Part shown: positions 24,456-33,742 of the stretch, one piece after another
Layout: the number at the start of each line of letters is the position of its first letter
Position numbering within the stretch: the stretch's first letter is position 1
Assembly (NCBI GenBank): GCA_937991945.1
Contig: CALKLO010000093.1
Span: forward strand, 1-54,603
Length of the DNA stretch: 54,603 nucleotides
DNA from: an uncultured Granulosicoccus sp.
GTDB taxonomy: Bacteria > Pseudomonadota > Gammaproteobacteria > Granulosicoccales > Granulosicoccaceae
Direction of reading: 5' to 3'
Notes under the pieces: generated by a model
What the model was told of the DNA's origin: nothing
The model's input: only the letters and a program-made list of their open reading frames with translations
The model's database searches: none
Position numbers and translations under genes: made by a program

Positions 24456-25724
24456 TTTGAAAAACTGTTTACGTGTCATAGCATCTAACATCTTCTGCGT
24501 TACCAAGACCACGCCTTCCTCCGATATGTGAAAGTAGTTTTCGTCTTGAGTTTTACTATAGCCGATCATCATGCCGGATGGGACGACGCAACCGCGATCT
24601 AAAATGACCCGCTTGAGCTTGCAGTGTTCTCCAATGATGCAGTCTGGTAGCACGACACTTTCACTGATTGTTGTGCACTCATTGGCTACTACGTTTGTAT
24701 GAAGCAACGAGTTACTGATGTGTGCGCCCGATATTATGCAACCATCGCATATCATTGAATTAACTGCTGCACCGCATCGTTCTGCCGAATCAAATACAAA
24801 TTTAGCAGGCGGGGATTGCGAGCTAAATGATCTAATAGGCCAAGACTTATCATATAAGTTAAGTTCTGGTACCACACCAATGAGTTCTAAATTCGCTTTC
24901 CAGAAAGCATCCAATGTACCGACGTCTCGCCAGTATGCAGGCCTGTCCAGTTTATGATCGTAAAATTGGTGTGCCATTACATTCTGATTGAGAATCAGGT
25001 TGGGAATTATGTTCCGCCCAAAATCATTCTGGGTATTAAGGCTGTCATGGTCTTGGATTAACTGACCATAGAGAAACTGACTGTTGAATATATAAATTCC
25101 CATTGAGGCTAATGCCTTGTCCGGCTTGCCGGGCATGTGTGCCGGACATTCAGGCTTTTCATCAAATTTTGTAACTCGATTGTCTGAATCAACGGCAAGT
25201 ACGCCAAATTGTTTTGCTTCTTCCAGGTCCGTTTCTATCGCACCTATGGTTAGATCCGCATTAGATGCAATGTGAGCATTAAGCATTTCACGATAATCCA
25301 TTTTATAGATATGATCTCCTGCGAGTATTAGTACATATTCCGGATTATGATTTCGGATGATATCTATATTTTGATAAATGGCATCGGCGGTACCTGAATA
25401 CCAGGAATGCTCAGAGGTTCTTTGTTGGGCCGGCAGTAACTCGATCATAGGCGAGCCATCTGATGCAGTTAACCGCCAACCTTGCTGAATATGCTGATTG
25501 AGTGAATGGGACATGTATTGAGTAAGTACACCAATACGGGAAATTCCTGAGTTAAGGCAGTTCGATAGCGCGAAATCTATTAGGCGATACTTTCCACCGA
25601 AATGTACTGCAGGCTTCGCTCTCCAGTCCGTGAGTCCGTGTAGTCGAGAGCCTCGTCCACCTGCTAGAACCAACGCTAATGTTCCTGACTGTGGGCTGGG
25701 GGAAAAATTTTGTTGAGCCTGCAT
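24447..25724 (-). CDS. glgC: Glucose-1-phosphate adenylyltransferase (ADP-glucose pyrophosphorylase)
   Basis: About 425 residues. It makes ADP-glucose from glucose-1-phosphate and ATP for glycogen synthesis. Family blocks are intact: LALVLAGGRGSRL, RAKPAVHFGGKYRLIDFALSN, WYSGTADAIYQN, LILAGDHIYKMDY, FDEKPE, LASMGIYIFN, YWRDVGTLDAFW and the left-handed beta-helix C terminus. ATG 25724 is the better start by comparison with known GlgC N termini; ATG 25769 would add 15 residues and has no clear ribosome site. No glgA, glgB or glgP lies nearby. The protein ends in Phe-Lys-Ala-Ala. Confidence 0.93.
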   Translation of the reverse strand: MQAQQNFSPSPQSGTLALVLAGGRGSRLHGLTDWRAKPAVHFGGKYRLIDFALSNCLNSGISRIGVLTQYMSHSLNQHIQQGWRLTASDGSPMIELLPAQQRTSEHSWYSGTADAIYQNIDIIRNHNPEYVLILAGDHIYKMDYREMLNAHIASNADLTIGAIETDLEEAKQFGVLAVDSDNRVTKFDEKPECPAHMPGKPDKALASMGIYIFNSQFLYGQLIQDHDSLNTQNDFGRNIIPNLILNQNVMAHQFYDHKLDRPAYWRDVGTLDAFWKANLELIGVVPELNLYDKSWPIRSFSSQSPPAKFVFDSAERCGAAVNSMICDGCIISGAHISNSLLHTNVVANECTTISESVVLPDCIIGEHCKLKRVILDRGCVVPSGMMIGYSKTQDENYFHISEEGVVLVTQKMLDAMTRKQFFKAA

Positions 25725-26329
25725 AACTCGGGTCTTTCGATATCCATTCAGTGCAACGACTAAACACATATCAGGCCATTAGAGAATTGTTTCGAGCTAG
25801 CTGTGTTTTGATGCTTTAGTCCTATTCACTTGTTAATTGAACAATTCACAGCGGGGACACACTTGGAGGGTTACTTGAGCCAACTTGCGGCTTGTTACTG
25901 CAAGAACGTAGACAGGAACTAACTGGAAAACCGAAAATTTGTTCCATCTATGTACAAATATAAAAAACTGTTATCTGTGACAAAAAGTGCTTCTAGGGTA
26001 ATGCATTGGGTATGCATGCCCGTTCAACGCAGCTAATTCTTAGGCTCGAATTGTGTGCGCCGGTAACCAAGCACACGTGGTATGCGTTGAGAGAGTCTGT
26101 TAAGGGGGCGACTTTACAAGGGTTTTTATGATGTTCACGATGCGGCCATTTCGCACCAAAAGTGGGCTAAAAAAATATCGATTGCTTCATTGTGGACCGA
26201 GCTGAAACGTCATGTACGAGTTGGCGTATCGGTAAGTGCATGAAAAACAACATAAATAGTTTGGTGGAATCTCTGGCACGTTATTCGGAATAGATAGGTT
26301 ACGTCGTTTACTATTCTGGAGAGATATAC
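25725..26329 (+). promoter_or_regulatory. Divergent glgC-urtA region with candidate NtrC and sigma-54 sites
   Basis: This 605-base region holds no gene I can support. GCACCAAAAGTGGGC at 26153-26167 matches 12 of 15 bases of the enterobacterial NtrC consensus GCACCAAAATGGTGC. A weaker half-site pair lies at 26071-26085 (GCAC...ATGC). TGGCAC at 26274-26279 followed by TCGG at 26285-26288 resembles a sigma-54 -24/-12 promoter but lacks the invariant C at -12. A GGAGAG ribosome site at 26318-26323 precedes the GTG start of urtA. Nitrogen-controlled expression of the urea operon is known in many bacteria, so the prediction is reasonable but not proven. Confidence 0.35.
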
Positions 26330-27631
26330 GTGTGTAGCAATAAGTTAAGTTGGAAGGTTGGTGCAGGTTGTATTGCACTTACAACAGCTGCGTTAAGTCT
26401 GCCTATGTCAGCCGTTGCCGCAGATACTATTAAAGTGGGTGTTCTGCATTCTTTGTCCGGCACTATGGCAATCAGTGAGACCACGCTTAAAGACACCATG
26501 CTCATGCTGATCGAAGAGCAAAATAAAAAAGGTGGTCTCTTGGGTAAGCAGCTTGAGGCCGTAGTGGTCGATCCTGCTTCTGATTGGCCCTTATTTGCTG
26601 AAAAAGCGCGAGAGCTGATTGAGAAAGAAGAGGTGTCGGTAACGTTTGGAGCGTGGACGTCTGTTTCTCGCAAGTCAGTACTGCCAGTACTTGAAGAACT
26701 CAACAGCCCCATGTTCTACCCGGTACAGTATGAGGGTGAAGAGTCATCTAAAAACGTTTACTACACAGGTGCAGCGCCTAACCAGCAGGCTATTCCGGCT
26801 GTTGATTATCTGATGAACGATATAGGCGCTGAGCGTTGGGTGTTGGCAGGAACAGACTATGTGTACCCCAGGACAACCAATAAAATTCTAGAAGCCTATC
26901 TAATGGACAAAGGCGTTGCAGCGGATGACATACTCATCAATTACACGCCATTTGGGCACAGTGATTGGCAAAGTATTGTTTCTGAAATAAAGACGTTCGG
27001 TAGCGCTGGTAAGAAAACAGCTGTTGTATCTACCGTAAACGGCGATGCAAATGTACCTTTCTACAAAGAGTTGGCAAACCAAGGGGTCTCGGCTGAAGAT
27101 ATACCTGTCATTGCCTTCTCGGTTGGTGAAGAAGAACTATCAGGCTTTGATACCTCACCTCTGGTAGGGCATTTAGCCGCATGGAATTACTTCATGAGTG
27201 TTGAAGCTGACGTAAATGATGATTTTATAGACGCTTGGCAGGAATACTTGGATGACGATGAACGCGTCACCAATGATCCTATGGAAGCTCACTACATTGG
27301 GTTCAATATGTGGGTAAAAGCTGTTGAGAAAGCGGGTACTACCGATGCGGATGCCGTTCAGGAAGCCATTATAGGTGTCTCAGTGCCGAACCTTTCCGGT
27401 GGGTACTCGACCATGATGCCTAACCATCACATAACGAAGCCTGTATTGATTGGTGAAATACAAGACGATGGTCAGTTCGATATTGTTTGGCAGACAAATG
27501 GTCTCGTTGCGGGTGATGCTTGGTCTGATTACCTTCCGGATTCGAAAGATTTGATCTCGGATTGGCGTGCGCCTTTGTCTTGCGGTAATTACAACGTAAA
27601 GACGGCCACTTGCTCTGGGCAAAATCTGTAA
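26330..27631 (+). CDS. urtA: Urea ABC transporter, substrate-binding protein
   Basis: A 433-residue periplasmic binding protein of the branched-chain amino acid/amide family. It has a signal peptide (about 1-30, cleavage after AVA) and the UrtA-typical blocks IKVGVLHSLSGTMAISE, ARELIEKEEVSVTFGAWTS, YPVQYEGEESSKNVYYTGA, GTDYVYPRTTN and MEAHYIGFNMW. It delivers urea to UrtBC. The start is GTG 26330 with GGAGAG seven bases upstream. It is the first gene of the urea operon and is followed by a hairpin that probably reduces read-through. Confidence 0.95.
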   Translation: MCSNKLSWKVGAGCIALTTAALSLPMSAVAADTIKVGVLHSLSGTMAISETTLKDTMLMLIEEQNKKGGLLGKQLEAVVVDPASDWPLFAEKARELIEKEEVSVTFGAWTSVSRKSVLPVLEELNSPMFYPVQYEGEESSKNVYYTGAAPNQQAIPAVDYLMNDIGAERWVLAGTDYVYPRTTNKILEAYLMDKGVAADDILINYTPFGHSDWQSIVSEIKTFGSAGKKTAVVSTVNGDANVPFYKELANQGVSAEDIPVIAFSVGEEELSGFDTSPLVGHLAAWNYFMSVEADVNDDFIDAWQEYLDDDERVTNDPMEAHYIGFNMWVKAVEKAGTTDADAVQEAIIGVSVPNLSGGYSTMMPNHHITKPVLIGEIQDDGQFDIVWQTNGLVAGDAWSDYLPDSKDLISDWRAPLSCGNYNVKTATCSGQNL

Positions 27632-27649
27632 ACACAGCAAAGTAGAGAC

Positions 27650-27676
27650 AGGCGCCACAGGTAGTGGCGCTTGTTT
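27650..27676 (+). terminator. Attenuating hairpin between urtA and urtB
   Basis: GCGCCAC (27652-27658), loop AGGTA, GTGGCGC (27664-27670) forms a perfect seven-base stem, extendable by two pairs, followed by TTGTTT. This is a good intrinsic terminator in the urtA-urtB gap. Partial read-through would give more UrtA than membrane components, as is usual for binding-protein operons. Confidence 0.7.
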
Positions 27677-27748
27677 AACTACGGCACGCATATCTAAGTG
27701 CTGCCTATTTCAGTTATTTCTGATTGCCTAGGTTTAGAAAATCAAACA

Positions 27749-29398
27749 ATGGTTATAGATTCCATATGTCGTCGTTCGCTCAGGCGTTCTGTGCTGACAC
27801 TTATTCTGTCGCTCTTTGGGTTCTTCAATCTGATGTGGGCATCGACCACATACGCTGACTCTGGTGATGAATTAGTTCAAACATTGTCAGGTGAGTTGAG
27901 CGGTAAGAGCAAGGCAGATAAAATCCAGGCGATCCAAGCCATTGTTAATTCCGATTCTTCCCAAAAAGGCGTATGGCTACAAGCCATTCTAGATGGGGAT
28001 TTGTTCGTTGAGAAAAAAAGCGGCATTGTTGTTTTTGCCGTTAAAAACGATAAGCAATATGACTTGATCTCGGCGGTGGATGGTTCGGAAGTGGGAGTCG
28101 TAAAGAAGCGAGCATTGAGGAAAATATCTATTGATAACTCAATTCGACGTTATCTTAAGTCGCAGATTGGTTTGTTAGCCATTGAGAATAAGGATAGTGC
28201 TGTACGTTTGGCGGCAATCAATATGCTGTCTGATGATGTAGACGTTGAATCGTTAGAGCGTATCCGAGTAGTACGGGTCAAAGAGGCTGATGAAAACGTT
28301 CAGCACGCAATGGACCTTTTATTATTTACACATGATTTGAAGAATGGTTCAGCTAAGCAAAAAGAGGCGGCGTTGAACTTTGCTGATGGAAAGCTCGATA
28401 GTGAGTTGCTCAATGCGCTAAAGGTCGTTGCCGAGGATGACAGCGTTCCTTTGTTGAGTGAAAAAGCGACCAATATGTTATTGGATGCGCAAAGTAAGCG
28501 TCAGTGGTATTCCAGAGTTGAGCAGGTGTTTTTCGGTGTCAGCTTGGGTTCTGTCTTAGTTATAGCGGCAATAGGTTTAGCTATTACGTTTGGTGTTATG
28601 GGTGTTATCAATATGGCGCACGGCGAGCTAATCATGCTTGGAGCCTACACCACATGGTTCATTCAGCAAATGTTTCCGGCCGCGGTCAATTATTCCCTCA
28701 TTATTGCGGTGCCTGCGGCATTTATGGTGTCGGGACTTGTGGGCATACTCATAGAGAGGACTGTCATCAGGCACTTGTACGGTAGGCCGTTAGAAACCCT
28801 GCTAGCAACGTTTGGTATTAGTTTGATGCTGCAGCAGTTCGTACGCACGGTTGTGTCTCCCCAAAATGTAGCGGTCATTAACCCTGTATGGATGTCAGGT
28901 TCCTGGGCTGTGAATCCGGCTTTATCGTTGTCGTTAAATAGGCTAGTTATTATTGGGTTTTGCTTGTTGGTGTTCGCCTCTCTGGTGTTTGTGTTTACGC
29001 GAACTGGCTACGGTTTGCAGATGCGTGCAGTTTCCCAAAATCGGCAAATGGCAAAGGCCATGGGAATTCGTTCGGCTCGGGTCGATGCATTGTCGTTTGG
29101 ATTGGGTTCTGGGGTGGCAGGTATTGCCGGTGTGGCACTAAGCCAATTGGGCAACGTTGGGCCTAACTTAGGGCAAAGCTATATTATCGACTCATTCATG
29201 GTTGTTGTATTTGGTGGTGTTGGTAACTTATGGGGCACCCTAGTGGCTGGTATGTCATTAGGTATAGCTAACAAATTTCTCGAACCTTGGGCTGGTGCGG
29301 TACTAGCCAAGGTTATAGTGCTGATTGGTTTAATCGTATTTATTCAAAACAGACCCCGTGGATTGTTTCCGCAGCGTGGCCGGGCTGTGGAGGATTAG
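27749..29398 (+). CDS. urtB: Urea ABC transporter, permease subunit UrtB
   Basis: About 549 residues. A signal-peptide-like N terminus ending STTYA is followed by a ~220-residue periplasmic region of helical repeats, typical of UrtB. A LivH-type permease domain with eight or so helices starts at about residue 255 (GVMGVINMAHGELIMLGAYTT, LYGRPLETLLATFG, GSGVAGIAGVALS). It forms the membrane channel with UrtC. ATG 27749 places the signal peptide at the N terminus; GTG 27698 would add 17 residues. It ends three bases before urtC. Confidence 0.93.
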   Translation: MVIDSICRRSLRRSVLTLILSLFGFFNLMWASTTYADSGDELVQTLSGELSGKSKADKIQAIQAIVNSDSSQKGVWLQAILDGDLFVEKKSGIVVFAVKNDKQYDLISAVDGSEVGVVKKRALRKISIDNSIRRYLKSQIGLLAIENKDSAVRLAAINMLSDDVDVESLERIRVVRVKEADENVQHAMDLLLFTHDLKNGSAKQKEAALNFADGKLDSELLNALKVVAEDDSVPLLSEKATNMLLDAQSKRQWYSRVEQVFFGVSLGSVLVIAAIGLAITFGVMGVINMAHGELIMLGAYTTWFIQQMFPAAVNYSLIIAVPAAFMVSGLVGILIERTVIRHLYGRPLETLLATFGISLMLQQFVRTVVSPQNVAVINPVWMSGSWAVNPALSLSLNRLVIIGFCLLVFASLVFVFTRTGYGLQMRAVSQNRQMAKAMGIRSARVDALSFGLGSGVAGIAGVALSQLGNVGPNLGQSYIIDSFMVVVFGGVGNLWGTLVAGMSLGIANKFLEPWAGAVLAKVIVLIGLIVFIQNRPRGLFPQRGRAVED

Positions 29399-29401
29399 AC
29401 A

Positions 29402-30481
29402 ATGGAACTCTACAGCGATAAACCGGATTTACTGGATAAAGCCATTGTGCTGTGTCTGCTTGCATCCGTTATTTTGGTTCCCTGGTCGAGCCTGTGGCTA
29501 CCTGATACCCATGCGTTGTATTTGGATACGTTTAACGTAACCCAGCTTGGCAAGTTCCTATGTTTGGCATTGCTGGCTTTGTCTGTCGATTTGGTGTGGG
29601 GATACCTTGGCATACTGAGCTTAGGGCACGGGGCCTTTTTTGCGTTAGGTGGGTATGCGATGGGCATGTACCTTATGCGGCAAATTGGTGATAGAGGCGT
29701 CTACGCAAATCCAGACCTGCCTGATTTTATGGTGTTCTTAAACTGGGAGGAACTACCGTGGTTCTGGACTGGTATGGATCAGTTTCCTATAGCGCTTGTT
29801 GCTGTCGTGTTAGCACCGGGTCTGCTTGCCTTTGTGTTTGGTTGGTTTACGTTCCGCAGTCGGGTAAACGGTGTCTACCTGTCGATCATTACACAAGCCA
29901 TGACGTTTGCACTTATGTTGGCGTTTTATCGAAATGAAATGGGCTTTGGTGGTAACAACGGACTAACAGACTTCAAAGATATTCTGGGTTTTTCACTGCG
30001 TGAAAAAAGTACGCGTGTGGGTTTGTTTATGGCTTCAGCAACCCTGCTTCTAGTGGCATATTTGGTTTGCCAGCGCATCGTACGTTCTCGGGCGGGCAGG
30101 ATCGCTCAAGCCATCAGAGACTCTGAGTCCAGAGTGCGTTTTTTAGGTTTTAACGTTGAGCATTACAAGGTTTTCCTATTCACAACATCGGCAGTGCTTG
30201 CCGGTATTGCCGGGGCTTTGTATGTGCCCCAAGCAGGCATCATTAACCCGAGAGAAATGGCGCCGTTGGGCTCTATTGAGGTTGTTGTGTGGGTCGCACT
30301 AGGAGGACGCGGCACGTTGTACGGACCTGTTATCGGAGCCTTAATTGTGAATTATGCGAAAAGCTGGTTTACGGTTGCGCTGCCTGAATACTGGATTTTT
30401 GCTTTGGGTGCATTGTTCGTGTTTGCCACCTTATATTTGCCACAAGGTGTTACTGGGTTGTTTAGAAGGACTAAAACATGA
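29402..30481 (+). CDS. urtC: Urea ABC transporter, permease subunit UrtC
   Basis: A 359-residue LivM-type permease with multiple membrane helices. Blocks are VDLVWGYLGILSLGHGAFFALGGY, NGVYLSIITQAMTFAL, GGNNGLTDF and PVIGALIVNYAKSWF. It pairs with UrtB. It starts three bases after urtB and overlaps urtD by four bases (ATGA), showing translational coupling. Length is normal. Confidence 0.94.
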   Translation: MELYSDKPDLLDKAIVLCLLASVILVPWSSLWLPDTHALYLDTFNVTQLGKFLCLALLALSVDLVWGYLGILSLGHGAFFALGGYAMGMYLMRQIGDRGVYANPDLPDFMVFLNWEELPWFWTGMDQFPIALVAVVLAPGLLAFVFGWFTFRSRVNGVYLSIITQAMTFALMLAFYRNEMGFGGNNGLTDFKDILGFSLREKSTRVGLFMASATLLLVAYLVCQRIVRSRAGRIAQAIRDSESRVRFLGFNVEHYKVFLFTTSAVLAGIAGALYVPQAGIINPREMAPLGSIEVVVWVALGGRGTLYGPVIGALIVNYAKSWFTVALPEYWIFALGALFVFATLYLPQGVTGLFRRTKT

Positions 30482-31305
30482 GTGATAGCATAGGCACGAG
30501 GCTGATCCGTCGCGATAGGGTATTCGATATGCTCGCGCCAACAGCATTGGAAAGGCTTGATACGACTTGTAGCACCATGCTGTACATGGAAAATGTGAGC
30601 GTATCTTTTGATGGGTTCAAAGCCATTAACGATTTGAATTTCTTTGTCGACACGGGAGAGCTGCGGTGCGTCATCGGTGCTAATGGCGCTGGCAAGACCA
30701 CTATGATGGATATCATCACGGGTAAAACCAGACCTGATACAGGCAGGGTCGTTTTTGGTCGCCATGTTGATTTATTGTCTTTAGATGTTGCACAAATAGC
30801 GCTGGCAGGTATTGGAAGAAAATTCCAAAAGCCAACGGTCTTTGAGCAACTAAACGTCTTTGAAAATCTCGAACTCGCACTCGCTGATGACAAGCGGGTT
30901 TTCGCAACCTTGCGTGCCCGAATCAGTGACGAACAGAAAGGTCAGATTGAAGACGTTGCCGCCACTGTGGGTTTGGATGAGCATATGCGCAAGCGCGCGG
31001 GGTCGCTTTCGCATGGTCAAAAACAGTGGTTAGAAATCGGTATGTTGCTAATGCAACGACCCTTGCTACTGCTTGTTGATGAGCCTGTCGCCGGCATGAC
31101 TCATCAAGAGATGGAAAAAACGGGCCAACTGCTAAGCGATTTGGCCGGGCAGCACACCGTAATTGTTGTTGAACATGATATGGAATTCATACGATCAATT
31201 GCTAATCGCGTGACTGTCTTGAACCAAGGCAGTGTTTTGGCTGAGGGCAGCATGGATGATATTCAAAACAATGATGCCGTTAGGCGCGTATACCTAGGTG
31301 AGTAG
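30478..31305 (+). CDS. urtD: Urea ABC transporter, ATP-binding subunit UrtD
   Basis: A 275-residue ABC ATPase with Walker A GANGAGKTT, the LSHGQKQWLEIG signature that is usual for UrtD/LivG, Walker B LLLLVDEP and the H-loop VVEHDMEF. An N-terminal extension of about 35 residues precedes the ATPase core. It energises urea uptake with UrtE. It overlaps urtC by four bases and is three bases from urtE. Confidence 0.94.
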   Translation: MSDSIGTRLIRRDRVFDMLAPTALERLDTTCSTMLYMENVSVSFDGFKAINDLNFFVDTGELRCVIGANGAGKTTMMDIITGKTRPDTGRVVFGRHVDLLSLDVAQIALAGIGRKFQKPTVFEQLNVFENLELALADDKRVFATLRARISDEQKGQIEDVAATVGLDEHMRKRAGSLSHGQKQWLEIGMLLMQRPLLLLVDEPVAGMTHQEMEKTGQLLSDLAGQHTVIVVEHDMEFIRSIANRVTVLNQGSVLAEGSMDDIQNNDAVRRVYLGE

Positions 31306-31308
31306 CCC

Positions 31309-32004
31309 ATGCTGAACGTTAATAAACTGAATCAGTTCTATGGGCAAAGTCATACGCTGTGGGATTTATCTTTCGACGTGCCTAAGAACGCCTGCCTGTG
31401 TGTGCTTGGACGCAATGGCGTGGGTAAGACGACTCTCATGCAAAGTATAATGGGGTTAACAGCATCGGTAACCGGAGATATCCTGTTTAACGGCGACAAC
31501 CTTGTGGCTCAACCGGCCGAGAGTCGGGCTCTATCGGGTATTGGCTATATACCGCAGGGGCGTCAGATATTTTCTCAGCTATCGGTGCAAGAAAATATCC
31601 GCACTGGGTGTTTTGCTAAAGGCAATTTTAATAGTGAAATGTGGGATAGGGTGTACTCGTTGTTTCCTGTGTTAGCAACGATGAAAAATCGTCGAGGCGG
31701 AGATCTCTCAGGTGGGCAGCAACAACAACTTGCTATCGCTCGTGCTCTGATGCTGGAGCCTCAATTGATCCTGATGGATGAACCCACTGAGGGTATACAA
31801 CCAACCATAGTTCAACAAATTGGTGAAATTATTAAACAGCTTTGCGATGAGGATAATATGACCGTCGTGATCGTTGAACAGAAGTTGGCATTCGCTCGTC
31901 AAGTCGGCACTCACTTTATAATCTTGGACCGAGGAAGACTCATGGCTAGTGGTGAAATGAATTTATTAAGCGATGAGCTTGTGCAGAAATATTTGACTGT
32001 TTAG
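31309..32004 (+). CDS. urtE: Urea ABC transporter, ATP-binding subunit UrtE
   Basis: A 231-residue LivF-type ABC ATPase. Walker A GRNGVGKTT, signature LSGGQQQQLAIARAL, Walker B LILMDEPTEG and the IVEQKLAFA H-loop region (Gln-Lys where many families have His) are typical of UrtE. It is the second ATPase of the urea importer. The small membrane protein gene follows after 30 bases. Confidence 0.94.
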   Translation: MLNVNKLNQFYGQSHTLWDLSFDVPKNACLCVLGRNGVGKTTLMQSIMGLTASVTGDILFNGDNLVAQPAESRALSGIGYIPQGRQIFSQLSVQENIRTGCFAKGNFNSEMWDRVYSLFPVLATMKNRRGGDLSGGQQQQLAIARALMLEPQLILMDEPTEGIQPTIVQQIGEIIKQLCDEDNMTVVIVEQKLAFARQVGTHFIILDRGRLMASGEMNLLSDELVQKYLTV

Positions 32005-32034
32005 AGTATGGCTATCAACAACAAAGGAGCGAAT

Positions 32035-32220
32035 ATGTTTCGTCGAGTCACCCTAGGTACACTTCCTTTTCTCAGTGTGTATTCAAGCTCATCAATAGCG
32101 CATGGGTATGATGTTCCGCATTTTCACCAAGGAGAGCTTCTATTCGCAGGGGCTATTGCGGTAGTGGCCGTTTGTGTCGTGTTAGCAGCGTTGCGTGTCA
32201 GGTCTGCTGACAGTCAGTGA
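32035..32220 (+). CDS. Small secreted/membrane protein of unknown function inside the urea operon
   Basis: A 61-residue protein starting at ATG 32035, which has AAGGAG seven bases upstream; ATG 32008 would add nine residues but lacks a ribosome site. A signal-like hydrophobic N terminus ends in SSIA, then a short histidine-bearing segment HGYDVPHFHQGE, then one transmembrane helix and a short basic tail. It sits between urtE and ureD and its stop overlaps the GTG start of ureD (GTGA), so it is translationally coupled to the urease genes. I do not recognise a family. The three histidines on the outer side could bind a metal such as nickel; that is inference. Confidence 0.6.
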   Translation: MFRRVTLGTLPFLSVYSSSSIAHGYDVPHFHQGELLFAGAIAVVAVCVVLAALRVRSADSQ

Positions 32221-33053
32221 CACCGGATACTGCGCTTGTTGATACGCCAAACACCGACGATGGTTGGCGTGCACACTTATGGTGCAATTTCGAGACAGGC
32301 CCACAACGGACCATTGTTCGACGCAGCCACGTAGGACCATTGAGCATGCAGCGTCCCTTTTATCCTGAGGGAGCTACAGCGCATGTTTATATGCTGCATC
32401 CACCCGGTGGCGTGGTGGCTGGCGATGCCCTACACGTTGATATGCGAGTAGATGAGGGTGCTGCCGGATTAGTCACAACGCCAGGTGCAACCAAGTTTTA
32501 TCGATCAGAAGGTTTGACGGCGCGTTTGCAACAGCGCCTTGCAGCCAGTGGTCACCTGGAATGGTTTCCGCAAGAGAATATATTTTTCAACGACAGCCAT
32601 GTAGCCCTTGAAACACAAGTGCATATAGATAGCGCTGCCACGTTAGCGTTCTGGGAAATCAATTGTTTTGGTCGTCTTGCTGGAAAGCAACCTTTCGTTA
32701 AGGGTGATATTGCTACGAAGCTTACGCTCTATAAGAATAATCATTTAATCTTGCACGATCGTTTTGTCGTAAACAGTGGGCAAGCACTGCAACGTACGAC
32801 GGGGCTAAGAGGGCATAGTGTGAGCGCAATACTGTTGCTTACGCCGTTACCTACTGAAAGCGTTGAGCCTACTATCGCGCTGTTGGATGGCAAAGCTGGG
32901 TTTTCTGTCACTTGTATCGATAATGTTTTAATCGTTCGTTACATCGGTGACAGCGCCGAACAAGCGAAAGAAGGCTTCACGATGCTGTGGTCGCATCACA
33001 GAATGGCGCTAAGTAAGAGAGACGCCTGCGTTCCTAGAATTTGGGCTACCTGA
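32217..33053 (+). CDS. ureD: Urease accessory protein UreD
   Basis: A 278-residue UreD/UreH family protein. Blocks GPLSMQRPFYPEG, VYMLHPPGGVVAGD, TTPGATKFYRS, LEWFPQENIFF and FWEINCFGR are characteristic. UreD forms the scaffold with UreF and UreG that loads nickel and CO2 into the urease active site. The start is GTG 32217, overlapping the upstream small gene by four bases. Confidence 0.93.
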   Translation: MTPDTALVDTPNTDDGWRAHLWCNFETGPQRTIVRRSHVGPLSMQRPFYPEGATAHVYMLHPPGGVVAGDALHVDMRVDEGAAGLVTTPGATKFYRSEGLTARLQQRLAASGHLEWFPQENIFFNDSHVALETQVHIDSAATLAFWEINCFGRLAGKQPFVKGDIATKLTLYKNNHLILHDRFVVNSGQALQRTTGLRGHSVSAILLLTPLPTESVEPTIALLDGKAGFSVTCIDNVLIVRYIGDSAEQAKEGFTMLWSHHRMALSKRDACVPRIWAT

Positions 33054-33096
33054 TGGCTTATTCGTCAATACGTACTATGAAATATAGAGAACAGTT

Positions 33097-33732
33097 ATGG
33101 AATTAACACCACGGGAAAAAGACAAACTCCTTCTGTTTACCGCGGCAATGCTTGCAGAGCGAAGGTTAGAGCGAGGTGTAAAGCTTAACTACCCAGAAAC
33201 TATTGCGTATATCAGCATGCACATCATGGAAGGTGCACGCGACGGAGAAACGGTCGCACATTTAATGGGTAAAGGTCGAACATTACTCTCATCTGATCAA
33301 GTCATGGATGGCGTAGCTGAACTAATACATGATGTGCAAGTAGAGGCAACCTTTCCTGACGGCACTAAGCTCGTTACCGTTCACGAGCCTATTCAACCAG
33401 TAGGCAGTGGTTCTGCTGCAACACAGATTGTGCCGGGCGAGATACGCACAGCGGAAGGTGACATAGAGCTGAATGTAGGGCGTGAGACTGTTTCAGTTGA
33501 CGTGGCTAATGAAGGTGATCGACCTATTCAAATAGGCTCTCACTATCACTTCTTTGAAGCGAATCCAGCCTTGGTGTTTGAGCGTGACCAAACGCGTGGT
33601 TTTCGTTTGAACATAGCGGCAGGCACCGCGGTGCGTTTTGAACCAGGACAGAGCCGAAAAGTCGAGCTAGTCGCGTTGTCAGGGAACCGACGTGTCTTTG
33701 GGTTTAATCAAGCCGTTATGGGCGAGCTGTAG
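33097..33732 (+). CDS. ureAB: Fused urease gamma and beta subunits
   Basis: A 211-residue fusion. Residues 1-100 are the gamma subunit ([31 protein letters not shown]) and residues 109-211 the beta subunit ([47 protein letters not shown]), joined by a short GSGSAATQ linker. Most proteobacteria encode these separately; a fusion is well known from Helicobacter and occurs elsewhere. No stop or frameshift is seen at the junction. It forms the urease with UreC, which starts 10 bases downstream. Confidence 0.93.
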   Translation: MELTPREKDKLLLFTAAMLAERRLERGVKLNYPETIAYISMHIMEGARDGETVAHLMGKGRTLLSSDQVMDGVAELIHDVQVEATFPDGTKLVTVHEPIQPVGSGSAATQIVPGEIRTAEGDIELNVGRETVSVDVANEGDRPIQIGSHYHFFEANPALVFERDQTRGFRLNIAAGTAVRFEPGQSRKVELVALSGNRRVFGFNQAVMGEL

Positions 33733-33742
33733 GAGAAGCAAG

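Noticed and set aside
26187-26378. 63-codon minus-strand frame in the glgC-urtA gap
   Set aside because: It overlaps the urtA start and regulatory region and shows no family or composition of a real protein.
33692-33742. Upstream in-frame ATG for ureC
   Set aside because: It lies inside ureAB; the ATG at 33743 has a strong ribosome site and gives the canonical 567-residue subunit.
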